DNA from: Apiospora phragmitis
Lineage: Eukaryota > Ascomycota > Sordariomycetes > Amphisphaeriales > Apiosporaceae
NCBI GenBank assembly: GCA_038363925.1
Contig: JAQQWL010000002.1
Location: 2,294,001 to 2,358,000, forward strand
Length of the DNA stretch: 64,000 nt
Direction: 5' to 3'
The position numbers and the translations under genes are program-made. Below are positions 40,585 through 52,078 of this stretch, one piece after another. Under the pieces are notes generated by a model. The model had not been told where the DNA came from. It saw only the letters and a list, made by a program, of their open reading frames with translations, and ran no database searches. Each line of letters begins with the position of its first letter. Position 1 is the stretch's first letter.

Positions 40585-43500
40585 TACTCTCTTAAATTAA
40601 AACTGTTTCTTTCTTTCTGTCTTTCCCTCCCCCGAAATCTCCTTACGTCGAAGAAGAAGAGAAGGTCGCTTTTGACCCGTCGTCACTTAAGACTAGACAT
40701 GGTGATGATGCGTAGTAGAGGTCAAGTTGTCGGGTATGGATGGATGTGGGTTAAGCTGGCCGCTGGAATATCTTTCCTCGGAAGGATAACAACTACACCG
40801 TCAATAATAGTGATCAACAAAGATGGCGATTTGTGGCCTGCGTGACTACTATTCCCAGAGTCAGAGGGGCAAAGAAAGGTGGTGGTGAGATGTAGATGGT
40901 GGTTGTAGTAGAGCAACTAAAAGTGAAGAAGGTCTAGTTGAGCAGCTAGGACATGAGCGAGCGAGCCAAAGGTATGGTAAATGCACTTTATTCCCGAATC
41001 AAGTGGCCACAGAAGCTCAGCTCCTTATGGAAATAGCGGCACAGGGTCGAAACATGAAAAGAGGGGGAAAGAAGGGTCTATCAGAAGACCCTGAGATTCC
41101 ATGCGGTCTAGGCCTGGGCGATCTCCTGGCAAGTGTGTAGGGGCTGGCTCCGATGTGAGGAGGGTAGGATTACTGGAATGGGGAGACCGGCTTGAGTTTT
41201 TTGTTGAAAATAGCGAGAATAGGGAAGGGGGGTGTTGAAAGACAGATTAGAAACATGGGAAATCCAGAGGGAAGCAGATGTCATACATGAACAAGAGATG
41301 GAGTCCTTGAGCCTTGATTCGCCGGCTCAAGGGCTTTTGGCGGAGCTGAACGAGGGTGGTAAGGATCTACAAATAAACGGCGCAATGCATCGAGAGAACA
41401 AGGCACGGACAGGGGTCAATTGCGTGACGGGTTTCTGGGAAGTAGTGCTACATGGGACGGCGGTATTTAGCTAGCCTGGCCAGCAAGCCCGCAAAGCCAG
41501 GTCATCGTGACAGGAAAGCTGTTGCATCTGGCCGTGGGGTGGGAGCAAGACTCATGGGCAATGGGGCCACCCTCACCGAATCCGCCAGGCTACTCCCGCC
41601 TGCTCTATCTCGATCACAGCGATTGACTTATTCTGGAATGTGCCCCATCTGGCTCATGGGGTCGCGAAGAGGATGGATGTATCTCAACTCCAGAATACCT
41701 GCCGAATGCAGAAGCTGAGGTCGAGTTCGGTAGGCGGCAAACTATGACGAAATTGGACCCTGGAAAGCTTGCCTCTGAATGATGTGTCAGGTGTACACAA
41801 TTCTGTACACAACCCTATCATGTCGGTTCAAAAAGGATCAATGCCGGTCAGCAAAACACAAAGATGTGTGCAGGCAGTGGACAGTCATCGCGTTGGATTA
41901 TTCATTCATTCGTTCACTCCATTCACTCTAGACGTACAAACAGCAAAACAAAAATTAAATTGCGTTCAGACCGCACATTGGGGGTGGGGAAAGGGGGTTT
42001 TGCTGCGATACCTACCCAGGATATGTAGTATCCGGAGAGGGACCCCCAACTTATGTCATGTCCTTCTGGATGCACACATGTTTCATTGGTACATGTATGT
42101 TTTGGTAGTCCGTGGAAAGAGACAATCTGTGCCTGCCACTTGAAATATTTCCTTGCGGCAGGCAGACAAGCTCCAGGGGAGAACTCTGTTCTACCAATTC
42201 GAGCATCATAGTATCCTAGTCGCGTTATCGGACAACGTCCGTTAGCCTAGCACCAACTCTATGAATATGAATCCAGACACTTATCAAGGTGTGCGTGCCA
42301 ATCGCTTGTCAGGTCATGCCGAAGTCTCTTTGACATCACAGCCAAAAGCCACAGACACCATGTACTACCCAGCTATTCCTTTGTTATAGTAGATTTTGCT
42401 GGTGGGCAAGATTCGATCATTCCGGTGCACTGCGTGTTTCCCGACTGATGTCACAGTTCAGTCATCGCAAACAACAAACAAAGAGTGGCAATCCGCGGAG
42501 GAATCAGATGAACTCGAGGGAAACAATACCTACATAAGCGCAGTATTTTCTAACATGTATGTATTCAACCCAAGTCGGCTCCGTTCAACAGGCCGACTTG
42601 CAGTCGACTACCCGTTGCCGATGGCGAGGGGACACAATTTAGGCAACGCGATAAATCCGAACACTTCAATATGGAATAGTAACAACCTGCAGCGGCGTGC
42701 AGGCAGGGCCCCCCACGCATGAGGCTTGGCCAATACCTAACCTGGCAGATAGCTTCTGTAGGAGCGGCGGCGGGAACGGCTTGTACACGTAAAATAAAAT
42801 AAGCAGGCAAGTAAAATAAGAGTTGTCATCTGATTGATCGACGGTCAGCAACCGCCTTGACCCTCTAACAAACGTTCCTTGATCCTACATTCGCAAGGTT
42901 GTTGTGTTCTCGCCATCGCATTCGAGTTTGCAAGCCAACCAACGACGATCTACATAACTATATCGACCTACCCCTCTCGGTAGGTGAACAGGGAGGTTGC
43001 ACATCTTCAGGTGAGGTCTAGCCTAACCTAGCCGTATAAGTGCGGATCTTTCCCGATGTGTGGAAAGTTGAGAGTATGCTTTCCCATTCTCATGTAGACT
43101 CCCCCACAAACAGACGGCCATGTTTTGTCTAGGCCTTCTCAAGCTGACCTGTCTTGAAACATTGGCTGAGACAATCCCCATGTATGGCGCCGCCTCACTC
43201 TCCTATTCAACCAGTCAACCTTCTCTCAAGCTTAAAAGCCCTGCAGAAAAATGGTCTGTCTGGAGACAGTCGTTTCTATCGGTCATTTCAGACTTCTACT
43301 GCCCCGAGCAAAAAATTTGTTCCGTGGCTTCCACTCGACTCTAGCGTCCGCGTACCACGTGTCGGGCAGATAACATCTCCATCTCCATGCTTCTCGATTC
43401 CTTAAGAGATACATCACTACCACGTCACGATTTCTAGTCATGGTTATCCAACCTTCCCGGGTGCAGTTGGTTGGGCGGTGTGGGCATTGTACCCCGTATC

Positions 43501-46500
43501 TCCGGCGATTGGCTACTTGCGCCCTTGGCTCTTGGTAACGAAAGGGCCTGGGCCTTACCGATTAATTGATCGACATCCAGAAAGTCCATGGCTATCATTT
43601 CACAACGTATTGGCGGGTGGAAGTTGGAACACAATACATAGTAGAGGATGATCTTCATACTTTCTCAATACACACATACCTGGGCCAATGGCGCCCAGGC
43701 AGCCAAGTGCGAGGTGCGTGGCCGGCTCTTGCCAAATCCGCAATAAGAGGCGAGAGTCTAAAGGGAGATCGCGTTGGCGATCCCCTCCACCCATTTGCCA
43801 TGCTCAACAAGCATGGGATTCAGGTGCGTGAGATGATGATTCCCATGGCCCTTATCGCCACAGTCACCAAGGGTCATGCGGCATATGTCTCATTCCGCCC
43901 GCCTAGGTTTCGTTATCTCTTCCCTCAAACGATATTTTCCTAATTCCCGCTGCTGGCCTGCATGCTGTATTACTGAAAGGGAAAACCGGCAAAGCCGATC
44001 TACGTCCGTTTCCCTACAATTTGTTGCCGTTCCGCTGGAAGTCTTCCGGTGGAAGGGTATTGGGGAGGCTTTCCTCCATTATGCACGCACTACTAGCAGC
44101 TGGCAGCAGTGTCCGTCAAATCGTGCGTATCATAGAGACCCTGCCGGATACTCATGCTGGGTGTTTATCGCGTGTCTATTATCAGTTGTCTCGTATGCGA
44201 GGTCGAGGTCTAGCCGGCCGGTTTACGCGAGCAGGCAGCCAATCCGCTTTGCAACCCCAAGCGAAGTGTGGCCTACCCGGTGTTAGCACGTAGCTGTCGG
44301 CCAACGGGGATAACTAAGGAAACATGTCTCATTAACCGTTACAGAGCGCGGGCGGGCAAGCCGGCATTGGCCGACCGGCTGCGAGCAGGTTGCTGATGCC
44401 ATATTCCCCATCCCGGAATGCTTCAATATTGATCACTTGTTCACGTAGTGAAAACGCATGTGAGTATATACGATGGAGGCAACAATACTAGATGTAAAAC
44501 GGAGAAGACTAGCCGCATTCCGCTATTGTTAGCGAGCGTCCCAAGCCGTAGCAGGACTATCGACAACAACGTAACCTAAGGTATGTAGTTAGAAGAATAT
44601 GGGACGAGGCAGTCAGCCCACTATCGTAAGCCCGGGTTGTGCTCTCGAGTCCTGTGCTAACAACTTCCATTTGATATCGGAGTTACTCGGTCGTGAGATC
44701 AAGTATATCTATGGGCTCTCCGATTGCAAACACCGCCTCAGTCGTTCAGGGTCTTCTTTGGAAGCATGTGATAGATGCTGTTTCATCGCCTACGCCGGAC
44801 AGCTGAGCTGGGTGGGGCCTTCGGTCTCTCGGGATCGAAGAGAGCAATAAATAGTCCATTTGCTCGGCCCTATCCACGCGGCCGATCTGGCATAAACCTG
44901 CACTGACACCCAACGAAGGAAATCACGCGTCCTTTAGGCCGTTTCCCAACCTTGGCCGAATCGTTGTACGGGTCTCATGCCGCCGGGGCCCGGGCTGCGT
45001 AGCATAGTCCAGGAAAGAGTTATTGCCGCCAAGTTAGCTGCCGTCCGCCTCGCATGCTTCGCCAGCCTCGTGGCTTCGCGCCTTCGTCGTTCGGGATCCC
45101 CAAAATTTCAGTGCAAGTATAGCGGGTTTCCTCTTGCGACAAACAGAAATGAGGATTGTTGTTGCGGGATGCTTGGGTGTACAGGAAGAACAAGACAGCG
45201 CCCACAGTCAGGCTTTTGCTGCCTATGGCTGGGTCTTGCCATCTGGGGAACAGGACCCCGCACACCCCCGACGTGCATTGTTTTCATCCTGAGAAAACAC
45301 GTTGGCTTCAATTTCTGGTCAGCTCGCTCTGCTTAATAGGTGGTTTAAGCGAGCCAGAAATGTCCGAGTTGCCATGACACAATGTGCTGCCACAGAAGGA
45401 CCCACTCATTTCCATACGGAAGGCGTCTTACCTTGAGCTGGTGTACATGGAAGAAGGACGAGGAGAATCTACACAAATTTAGGGCCCTCGAGTCGAAAAA
45501 AAACCTCAGGAAATGCCCCATTTCGGAGCTCTACCAGTACTCATCCAGTTGAGTACATCACCATAGACCGCTCAACTGACTGAGTCGGTTCTTGGCATCA
45601 GTCGTTCCTCAAGACACTATTTATAAGAAATGCTGCAAAAAACCGGCATCAAGCTGAGATGCGTGGCGCCCCCTGTGGGAAGGCTTTATAGGGGAGCCAC
45701 GGATGCCGTATCTCCCACGAGATCTCAGGCAGGCATTCTTGATCTGACAGTCGGTAATCGCCGATTCGTAGGTGTAGGATTAGCGGTCATTTTATGTGAA
45801 CATGGCCGCAAAGCAACGAAGTGCTGACATTGGCAACCCGCGAAGGTACTGTGGCGATTTCTGACTACTGACATCAGGACAAATTCCCGAACTCCAACGC
45901 TGAGACCAGTCAGCTGACATTAGGAGGCCAGAGGCAATCAACCACCATCAATACTAGTATAACTCATGGTGATGTGGTACGTGAGGATTCTATCGAACAT
46001 TCACTTCTGATAAGCTTATATGGTTCTGCAAGGCAATGGCCTACAGATAACTTGCCGTGATATACGCCGCGCTTATATTTTCGACCATACTCGCAGAGTG
46101 GTGATGTGGCAAGGTCTAACAGAACCCTATATACTCCCCAAGGTCTATACTCGGTAGATGTACATTGGCAGATGGAGTGTTGTAGTTGTTCGTATTAGCA
46201 CGATCAATATCGAGGAGCGTTGAATCCCTCCCGATGAGATATACCTCTAAGAAACGTCCTGTATTTCCTAAACTCTCCGTCGCAATCCATCAATATCTTG
46301 AATATACTTCCACCGACCTTGAGCATGACTAAGTACCCATTTTGACTATCTGTATCCCTGACCATATCCATGAGAGCGAGGTGAGCTACACGCTACCCAA
46401 ATCGGCATCGTAATGTCGTTAGAGCAGTCTTAGAAGCAACTCTTGGTTGTCCGTCTGTTCAAGACCAACCGACTTTCATCTTAGAGCATATAAGACAGGC

Positions 46501-48160
46501 ATGGGGGCTCTTGATATGCGTAGGACAGCTATTATGGTAGGTAAGTAGTAAATCCCCATAGCTGACCCCCTTTGATCCAAGGAGCCGAAATAGGACCTAT
46601 GTATGTTGTTTTGAGCTCTACCAGGCAGGGCCTAATGTGACATATTCTCGAGCCTTTGAGAACGCCACATTTATCCGTATACCATCTTACACATTTTCTG
46701 TTAACGCATGCAATTCCTATGACATGCTCAGGGCATTATCAAGATATTTACCTTGACTTCACTTGCATACTGGTATATCAAGCTTATACGCACATGTACA
46801 ACCACGCGCTCACCATATCTTTCTTAGGCGGTACTTGCTCAATCCGAGCCTGGATTCCAGGACTGCCAAGAGGGTAACGAGAGGATTGTTGAGTCAGCCA
46901 GGAGCAAAAAGGAGTAGAGAGTTCGAGATGACAAAGTGTTAGGGCCGGGCTAGCTAAGGTGGTTCAATCGAGTAGGCCGGTAGTTTCAAGTTATTTTGTA
47001 CTTAATCCTTACCCAAATACAAAACCTAGGTATGCATCAATTTGATGCAATTTATACGCATGTAGGGCGTAGACAATCGTTGGGTGCATGGATATATATA
47101 TATGTAGGTAGGTATTTGGAATCCGATTCCAGTAGCTTGGTATCTACTTATATATAGACAGACATGTGCATCCGGGCGCATTACCGGATGTTGAATGTTT
47201 CACGCATCTTGTTACAGCTGCATGAGGATCAGATCCCGAGCTGGAAGACGCCTGACGCCCTGCTTTCCAGGTCGTTAGACTCGACATTAGTGCATCAGAT
47301 GCAAGCCAGCAAGCCTAGACGGATGGGCTGAATACCTGAAAACGGAAACGACATTGGGCGTGCATTGCATTGGACTAGCTCAAGTTGGGTACTGCCGTTT
47401 GCGCCATTAAACAATGGGAGAGCCCATTTTAACTACATGTATCCAGCCCAGCCTCCCCTCCCCATCTCTCTGGTCTGGCTGCTGGCTTACCCTACCTTAC
47501 CGTTTTCAACCCCAACCATTCAACTGATTGATTTCCAGCTACATACATGTACCCTTGACAATGCATTGATTACCTACTCCAGTCTCATGACCCAACACCT
47601 TCTGAATTTGCTGGGCACTTGTCGCCTGAAGTAGGACTCGTCGTCATCCGTCACCAAGAGACGCCTTGCTTGTCGCTTCCATTCTCTTCTACTCACTTTT
47701 CATGATACCCTTTCATTATTTCCAATAAGTAGTAGACACTCTGTGGAACGTGGCTATTGTTGTTGCAAATTTCGCGACAAACCTTCGTTCGTTCTACTCA
47801 TAGGCTAGAGCCTAATCCAATACCTGACATTCATTTACCTACCCTCTGATCGTATCTTGCGCTTCGCAGGTGGCTTGCCGCGGGTTGCGTGTTCGGTGCG
47901 TCGCTGCTTCTGTTTGAGGCCCGTGATCCGGACCAATTCGTCCAGTCCTGTTTGACGATACAGTGCTTGTATCAACTCGCCCACCTGACCATCAACAGGG
48001 GCGCTCTCTGCGCTCGATCGTTGTATTGTCTGATACTCTTAGTCCTGACACCCACCGTCATCTTTATCAGCTTCAACTCGGGAATACCATCGTCTATGTT
48101 TCTTCGCCGAGAATACCAGCATATTAGCGAACCCCTCCAACACCCTCTACCAACGCCATC
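40585..48160. other. 7.6-kb gene-free region
   Basis: The first few hundred bases carry the phosphatase promoter, and the last about 500 nt (47640-48160) the CT-rich leader of the Tcp11-domain gene. Between them I find no conserved frame on either strand, no terminal inverted repeats, no long direct repeats and no tRNA-like sequence. Base composition is mixed rather than uniformly AT-rich, so it does not look like a RIP-eroded transposon. Small ACCTACC/AGGTAGGT clusters and an AT microsatellite (47093-47102) occur. Confidence 0.5.
47093..47115. repeat. AT microsatellite plus TAGG repeat
   Basis: A short (AT)n run is followed directly by GTAGGTAGGTAT, in the gene-free region upstream of the Tcp11-domain gene. 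Confidence 0.65.
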
Positions 48161-51127
48161 ATGCACCGCGCCTCGCCGGATCTAACCGATCCGTCTCGAA
48201 ATATCGAAGAGTCAAACGGCGACCCGTTGCCTGCCACCCTAAATTCGGACATGGAACTTTCTCCCCCTCTGGAAGAAGAGGATCAGGAAAGACAGTATAC
48301 CCCACCCCCACGGATTGCCGCACGTTTTTACCGCCCGACCCAAAACCGTCGCAAGGACTCCGCCGCCTCCTCCCGTAGGAATTCCATTTCGTCTGCACAC
48401 TCACGCTCGTCTCACGGCTTCAGCCGTCGTGATGGCCCACAAAGCAAGTATGTTGCTCAGCAGTTGCGCCGCGCCTCTATATTAGAGGACCGCAAAGCGC
48501 GCCTAGCCGACAGGGCTGCCCATGCCGAAAAGGTACGACTCAGGGCTGCGATGGCCAAGGCTGGCCAACAAAAGATATCGAACTCAGAGGAGCGCGCGTT
48601 GGCTGCTGCCCAAGCCAGGGAAAGCAAGCTTGCCGATATTGTGGCCGCATGCGCAGAGGAGGTCAAGAGAGCCAAAGCTGTCGCGGAGTCCATCAAGGAT
48701 AAGAGGGAGAAAGAACTTCGTAAATTAAAGCTGCAGATGGAAGAGCGCCATGCTGAAGCAGAGAAGAGACGGGAGGAGCTGCGTAGCAAACATGCCTCGA
48801 AGCGATCAAGGGGTCATAGCATGAACACCAAGAAGCCAGATATTGATGAGCTACCGGACGTACGGGACCAGGACCAGGAGCCTCCCACCATGACCGACGA
48901 CGTTGCTGCGTCCAAGATCCAGTGGTGGTGGAGGGGCCTACTCAGGAGACAAGCTGTACAACAGTTTTCGGAACTTGGATTAACAATCGATGGTGTGAGA
49001 GACACCTCGTTTGAAAAGGTCGTTGAGCTGCTTGCCGAGGAAAAGGTTCTCATGACCACGGCGCTAGTCCTTCGGCTGTGTGGCTTGAAGGAGGGCGAAG
49101 CAGGTTCCGTCAATGAGATGGCCGCTGTCCGAACCTTCCTCGGTGCATTCCTGATACTGGGCCACCCCACCCAAGTGCTCAGTAACAAGGATAACAAAGG
49201 GGACCAGGAGCAGGTTGGATCCGCACAAGGTCTACCCATTCCTCGTGATGATCTGGCTAATCCTCAGTTGCAGGACCTTGTGGGCAAGGCTCGAGACCTT
49301 TTGATCTCTTTCGAGACGATCCTGTCCAGGCTCACATATTTAAATAATTATACGCCGCCTCCAGCGCTCGAAGGAGCCATGCCAGAGGCCTATGCCACTT
49401 TCCACAATGCATTCATTGCATGGAAAGCTCGCGACTCCAATGCACTAATCGAAGTCATGCTCTTGCAATTCGTCGAGCTCGATGCAATCTTACAGACCGT
49501 CAAGGATGGAACAGAAGAACATGTAACCGAGTCGTATCGTCAGAGCGTCAAAGACCATCAGGTCATGCTGATGGTCCGAATCAAGCGGCTCGCAGGCGCT
49601 CAACGAGGCAAGAAGTTGATCGTTGACGCCGTGAACGAAGCGCGAAAAGCGCGCACAGCCAATAAGCCAACTGGGGACACGAAGCCGCGAGCAACCGGGC
49701 ATTCCCTCGCCCGCGATGGCTCTACTGCGGAGGATCACACCGCGGCAGAGGAAGAAGTTCTGAGAAGCCTGAACAGACTCACACCCCCTTCCACGCCGCA
49801 GAACAAGCCGCAGGGCAAGGAGGTGAAGTTCGAGATACCTCATATCATATACCCTCCCATCTTGCCCGACAACCGAGTCATTGTTCATGAGCTCGCAATG
49901 AATCGAGAATATCGGATAGAATACCAACATTTCCAGGAACAGCATAAGCTCCGAATGGACCCTCTCTTCCAGGATCTCAAGTCCGGTGTTAGAAACGAGG
50001 AGAAGGAGTTTCACTATCTTGTCGTCATGGCGCATTACATCAAAGACCGCCTTCAACATCTAGTGAAGGATGGTTCGCCAATGTACACATTCATTGGCGA
50101 GATCCTAGATACTGAGGTGGCGCAACGGCAATTCTTGGCAGGCAGCTTCTCATTCGAGAAGTTCTTCTCGTCCATGGGCGCACTGCTGCCAAAGCTCTGC
50201 GCCCCTGTTCGCGATGAAGAAGTGAAGGAATTAGCTGAGAAGAAGCTCGCAGAAGGTCACGTTGTCGAGCGCCTCGAAGCTCTCATCTCGTTCATTGACA
50301 CAATGCTATACGACTATGCAAACTACATGATGCAAGTAGCAGCACCGAGCCTGCTTGAACATGCCTCCTCATATGAGACCAAGCGGTTTGCCGAAGAATT
50401 AGAGAAAGGCACATTCACTCTGGCGCAAGCAGAGGCTTCTTGGCGATCCGCCCGCGGTAAAGTGTACGCTGAGGCTATACGTCGCGACCCAGAGGAGGTC
50501 AACCATCCCAAATCGCGGCCGACACCAGACAAGATCTACTGGCAGATGCTGCTGGATGAATTTACACAACCCTCGCCAAATCCGGCGACTATCCCAGAGC
50601 CCCTCGCCCTGGATATCAGACGGCGCGCCAGATTAGGACTGCAGACCTTGCAGATCGTGACTGCTGGGGCCATTCTGCTACAATGTAAAAATATGCTGAA
50701 GCGTGATGTGCGTGCTCCATGGAGAACGGAAGCCGGGCGAATCTTCACGGTGCTTGAGGCTATAGATGACAGCAAGAAGCCATTGGAGCAAGCTGCTGCC
50801 ATCGATGGAATCATGGCAGCTCTTGAAGCGGGTCGTTCTATGCCCCAAGCCACCAAGGGTCATCTTCGTGCGCTTGTGACAAAACTCCTTTCTGCGGGTG
50901 CCGAAGCGAAGCGCGACAACACCGAGCCAAGAGAACCGGTACTGCGATTGCTGCTCACTCGCGTGAAGGGGCATATCTTGTCGAGGTTGCAGGCGGGTTC
51001 GGCCAGTGAAAAGGTCAAGGCTACGAGCGCTGCTGGCGAGAAGCTGGCGGGACTTGGTTTACCAGAATTCGTAGAAAGAGTTAGGGAGATGGTAGAAGAG
51101 ATCGCCAGGACCGGCGCAGTAGATTGA
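48161..51127 (+). CDS. IQ-motif and Tcp11-domain protein (Sok1-like)
   Basis: This is an intronless 988-residue protein. A disordered N-terminus (with YTPPPRIAARFYRPTQNRR) leads into a charged coiled coil of about 120 residues (ERALAAAQARESKLADIVAA and on), then an IQ calmodulin-binding motif ASKIQWWWRGLLRRQAVQ near residue 250. The C-terminal 450 residues form the Tcp11 domain (VIVHELAMNREYRIEYQHF, LLPKLCAPVRDEEVKEL, LISFIDTMLYDYANYMMQ). Yeast Sok1, a multicopy suppressor in the cAMP/PKA pathway, has the same domain; a role in cAMP signalling here is inference. The start is the first ATG after a 500-nt CT-rich leader, and the frame is uninterrupted. It is the longest unbroken gene in the window and a useful control for the indel pattern seen to its left. 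Confidence 0.9.
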   Translation: MHRASPDLTDPSRNIEESNGDPLPATLNSDMELSPPLEEEDQERQYTPPPRIAARFYRPTQNRRKDSAASSRRNSISSAHSRSSHGFSRRDGPQSKYVAQQLRRASILEDRKARLADRAAHAEKVRLRAAMAKAGQQKISNSEERALAAAQARESKLADIVAACAEEVKRAKAVAESIKDKREKELRKLKLQMEERHAEAEKRREELRSKHASKRSRGHSMNTKKPDIDELPDVRDQDQEPPTMTDDVAASKIQWWWRGLLRRQAVQQFSELGLTIDGVRDTSFEKVVELLAEEKVLMTTALVLRLCGLKEGEAGSVNEMAAVRTFLGAFLILGHPTQVLSNKDNKGDQEQVGSAQGLPIPRDDLANPQLQDLVGKARDLLISFETILSRLTYLNNYTPPPALEGAMPEAYATFHNAFIAWKARDSNALIEVMLLQFVELDAILQTVKDGTEEHVTESYRQSVKDHQVMLMVRIKRLAGAQRGKKLIVDAVNEARKARTANKPTGDTKPRATGHSLARDGSTAEDHTAAEEEVLRSLNRLTPPSTPQNKPQGKEVKFEIPHIIYPPILPDNRVIVHELAMNREYRIEYQHFQEQHKLRMDPLFQDLKSGVRNEEKEFHYLVVMAHYIKDRLQHLVKDGSPMYTFIGEILDTEVAQRQFLAGSFSFEKFFSSMGALLPKLCAPVRDEEVKELAEKKLAEGHVVERLEALISFIDTMLYDYANYMMQVAAPSLLEHASSYETKRFAEELEKGTFTLAQAEASWRSARGKVYAEAIRRDPEEVNHPKSRPTPDKIYWQMLLDEFTQPSPNPATIPEPLALDIRRRARLGLQTLQIVTAGAILLQCKNMLKRDVRAPWRTEAGRIFTVLEAIDDSKKPLEQAAAIDGIMAALEAGRSMPQATKGHLRALVTKLLSAGAEAKRDNTEPREPVLRLLLTRVKGHILSRLQAGSASEKVKATSAAGEKLAGLGLPEFVERVREMVEEIARTGAVD

Positions 51128-52078
51128 GAGGCACACGGTCTCTGGTGGGAGACGATTGCTGATCAGGCCGACAAAGAAGCCGGGACTTCGGCCTGAACCC
51201 CTTTGTATTAATGAAGAAGCATGGGCATGGTTTTGATATTGCACGGGATGTTTGCTTTCGGTTCGGCGGCACATGATTGTGGCCACGCATACGCTTTGCA
51301 GGATGTATAGTGCATATTTGGGACCTCTGGTACATAAGGTGGCATAGGCATGGGTAAGGGGTGTTCGGCGTTCAAGTTAGTTTCCAGGTAACTTCACTGG
51401 ATGGCTGTGGCTTTTTTTCTTTTTTTTTTTCCCTCTCAGGGAAAGCGGCAGGGAAAGCGGTTATGCATGATATTGACGACATGGACTTTGGGGTTTCCAT
51501 AATTTTGCTATTACATGAAGCGATGACCACTGAGGTTCTGTTTATCAACAAATGTGTTATCGGGTTCGAATCTTTCTATGTGTTGGGTAGATGTGACCCT
51601 GTGATGTATGGCCATGTGTTTCTGTATTCAAGTTTTGTCATGTTCGGGCAGCCGCGAACATAACATCATAATCTACATTTTGTGTTCTGTACCGATATAG
51701 ATGCTATTAAGCCCAATTTCATAAGCAGAAGCATTTTCGAATGTGTCATTGTCCGTGTTGTTGCCTGCAACTTACCAACATGAAGTACCTACAGACGTAA
51801 GGTGCTTCTAGAGTGGTCACGTGGGTTCGTGCGTCAGTGGGGGCCCGCAAACGCGGCTGGTGACTGACTGACTGGCCGCCATTCCCTTCCCTCCACCCAA
51901 ACTTTGAGCCTCTCAGCCTGAACCGAGGGCAGCAGATAATGGATCAGTATCTTCACTTTGGGTAATATATAACCTGATGGATCCTCCCATTTCTCGCATC
52001 CCCGACCACCAAGTTGAATAAACATACTCACTCCAGACCCTCCCACGTGCCGAACATTGATCAGTATCGGAGGCCAAT
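51128..52078. promoter_or_regulatory. Intergenic and MRE11 promoter with two CACGTG boxes
   Basis: A poly-T tract lies at 51411-51430. CACGTG palindromes are at 51818-51823 and 52044-52049, the second 30 nt upstream of the MRE11 start; such E-boxes bind bHLH factors in fungi. No coding gene is seen. Confidence 0.5.
51411..51430 (+). repeat. Poly-T tract
   Basis: A near-uninterrupted run of about 18 T with a single C interrupts the 3' flank of the Tcp11-domain gene. Confidence 0.7.

Noticed and set aside
44021..44293. 90-codon open frame with a helix-turn-helix-like stretch (ALLAAGSSVRQIVRII), considered as a transposase relic
   Set aside because: No terminal repeats, no catalytic residues and no further homologous-looking sequence around it; chance is adequate.
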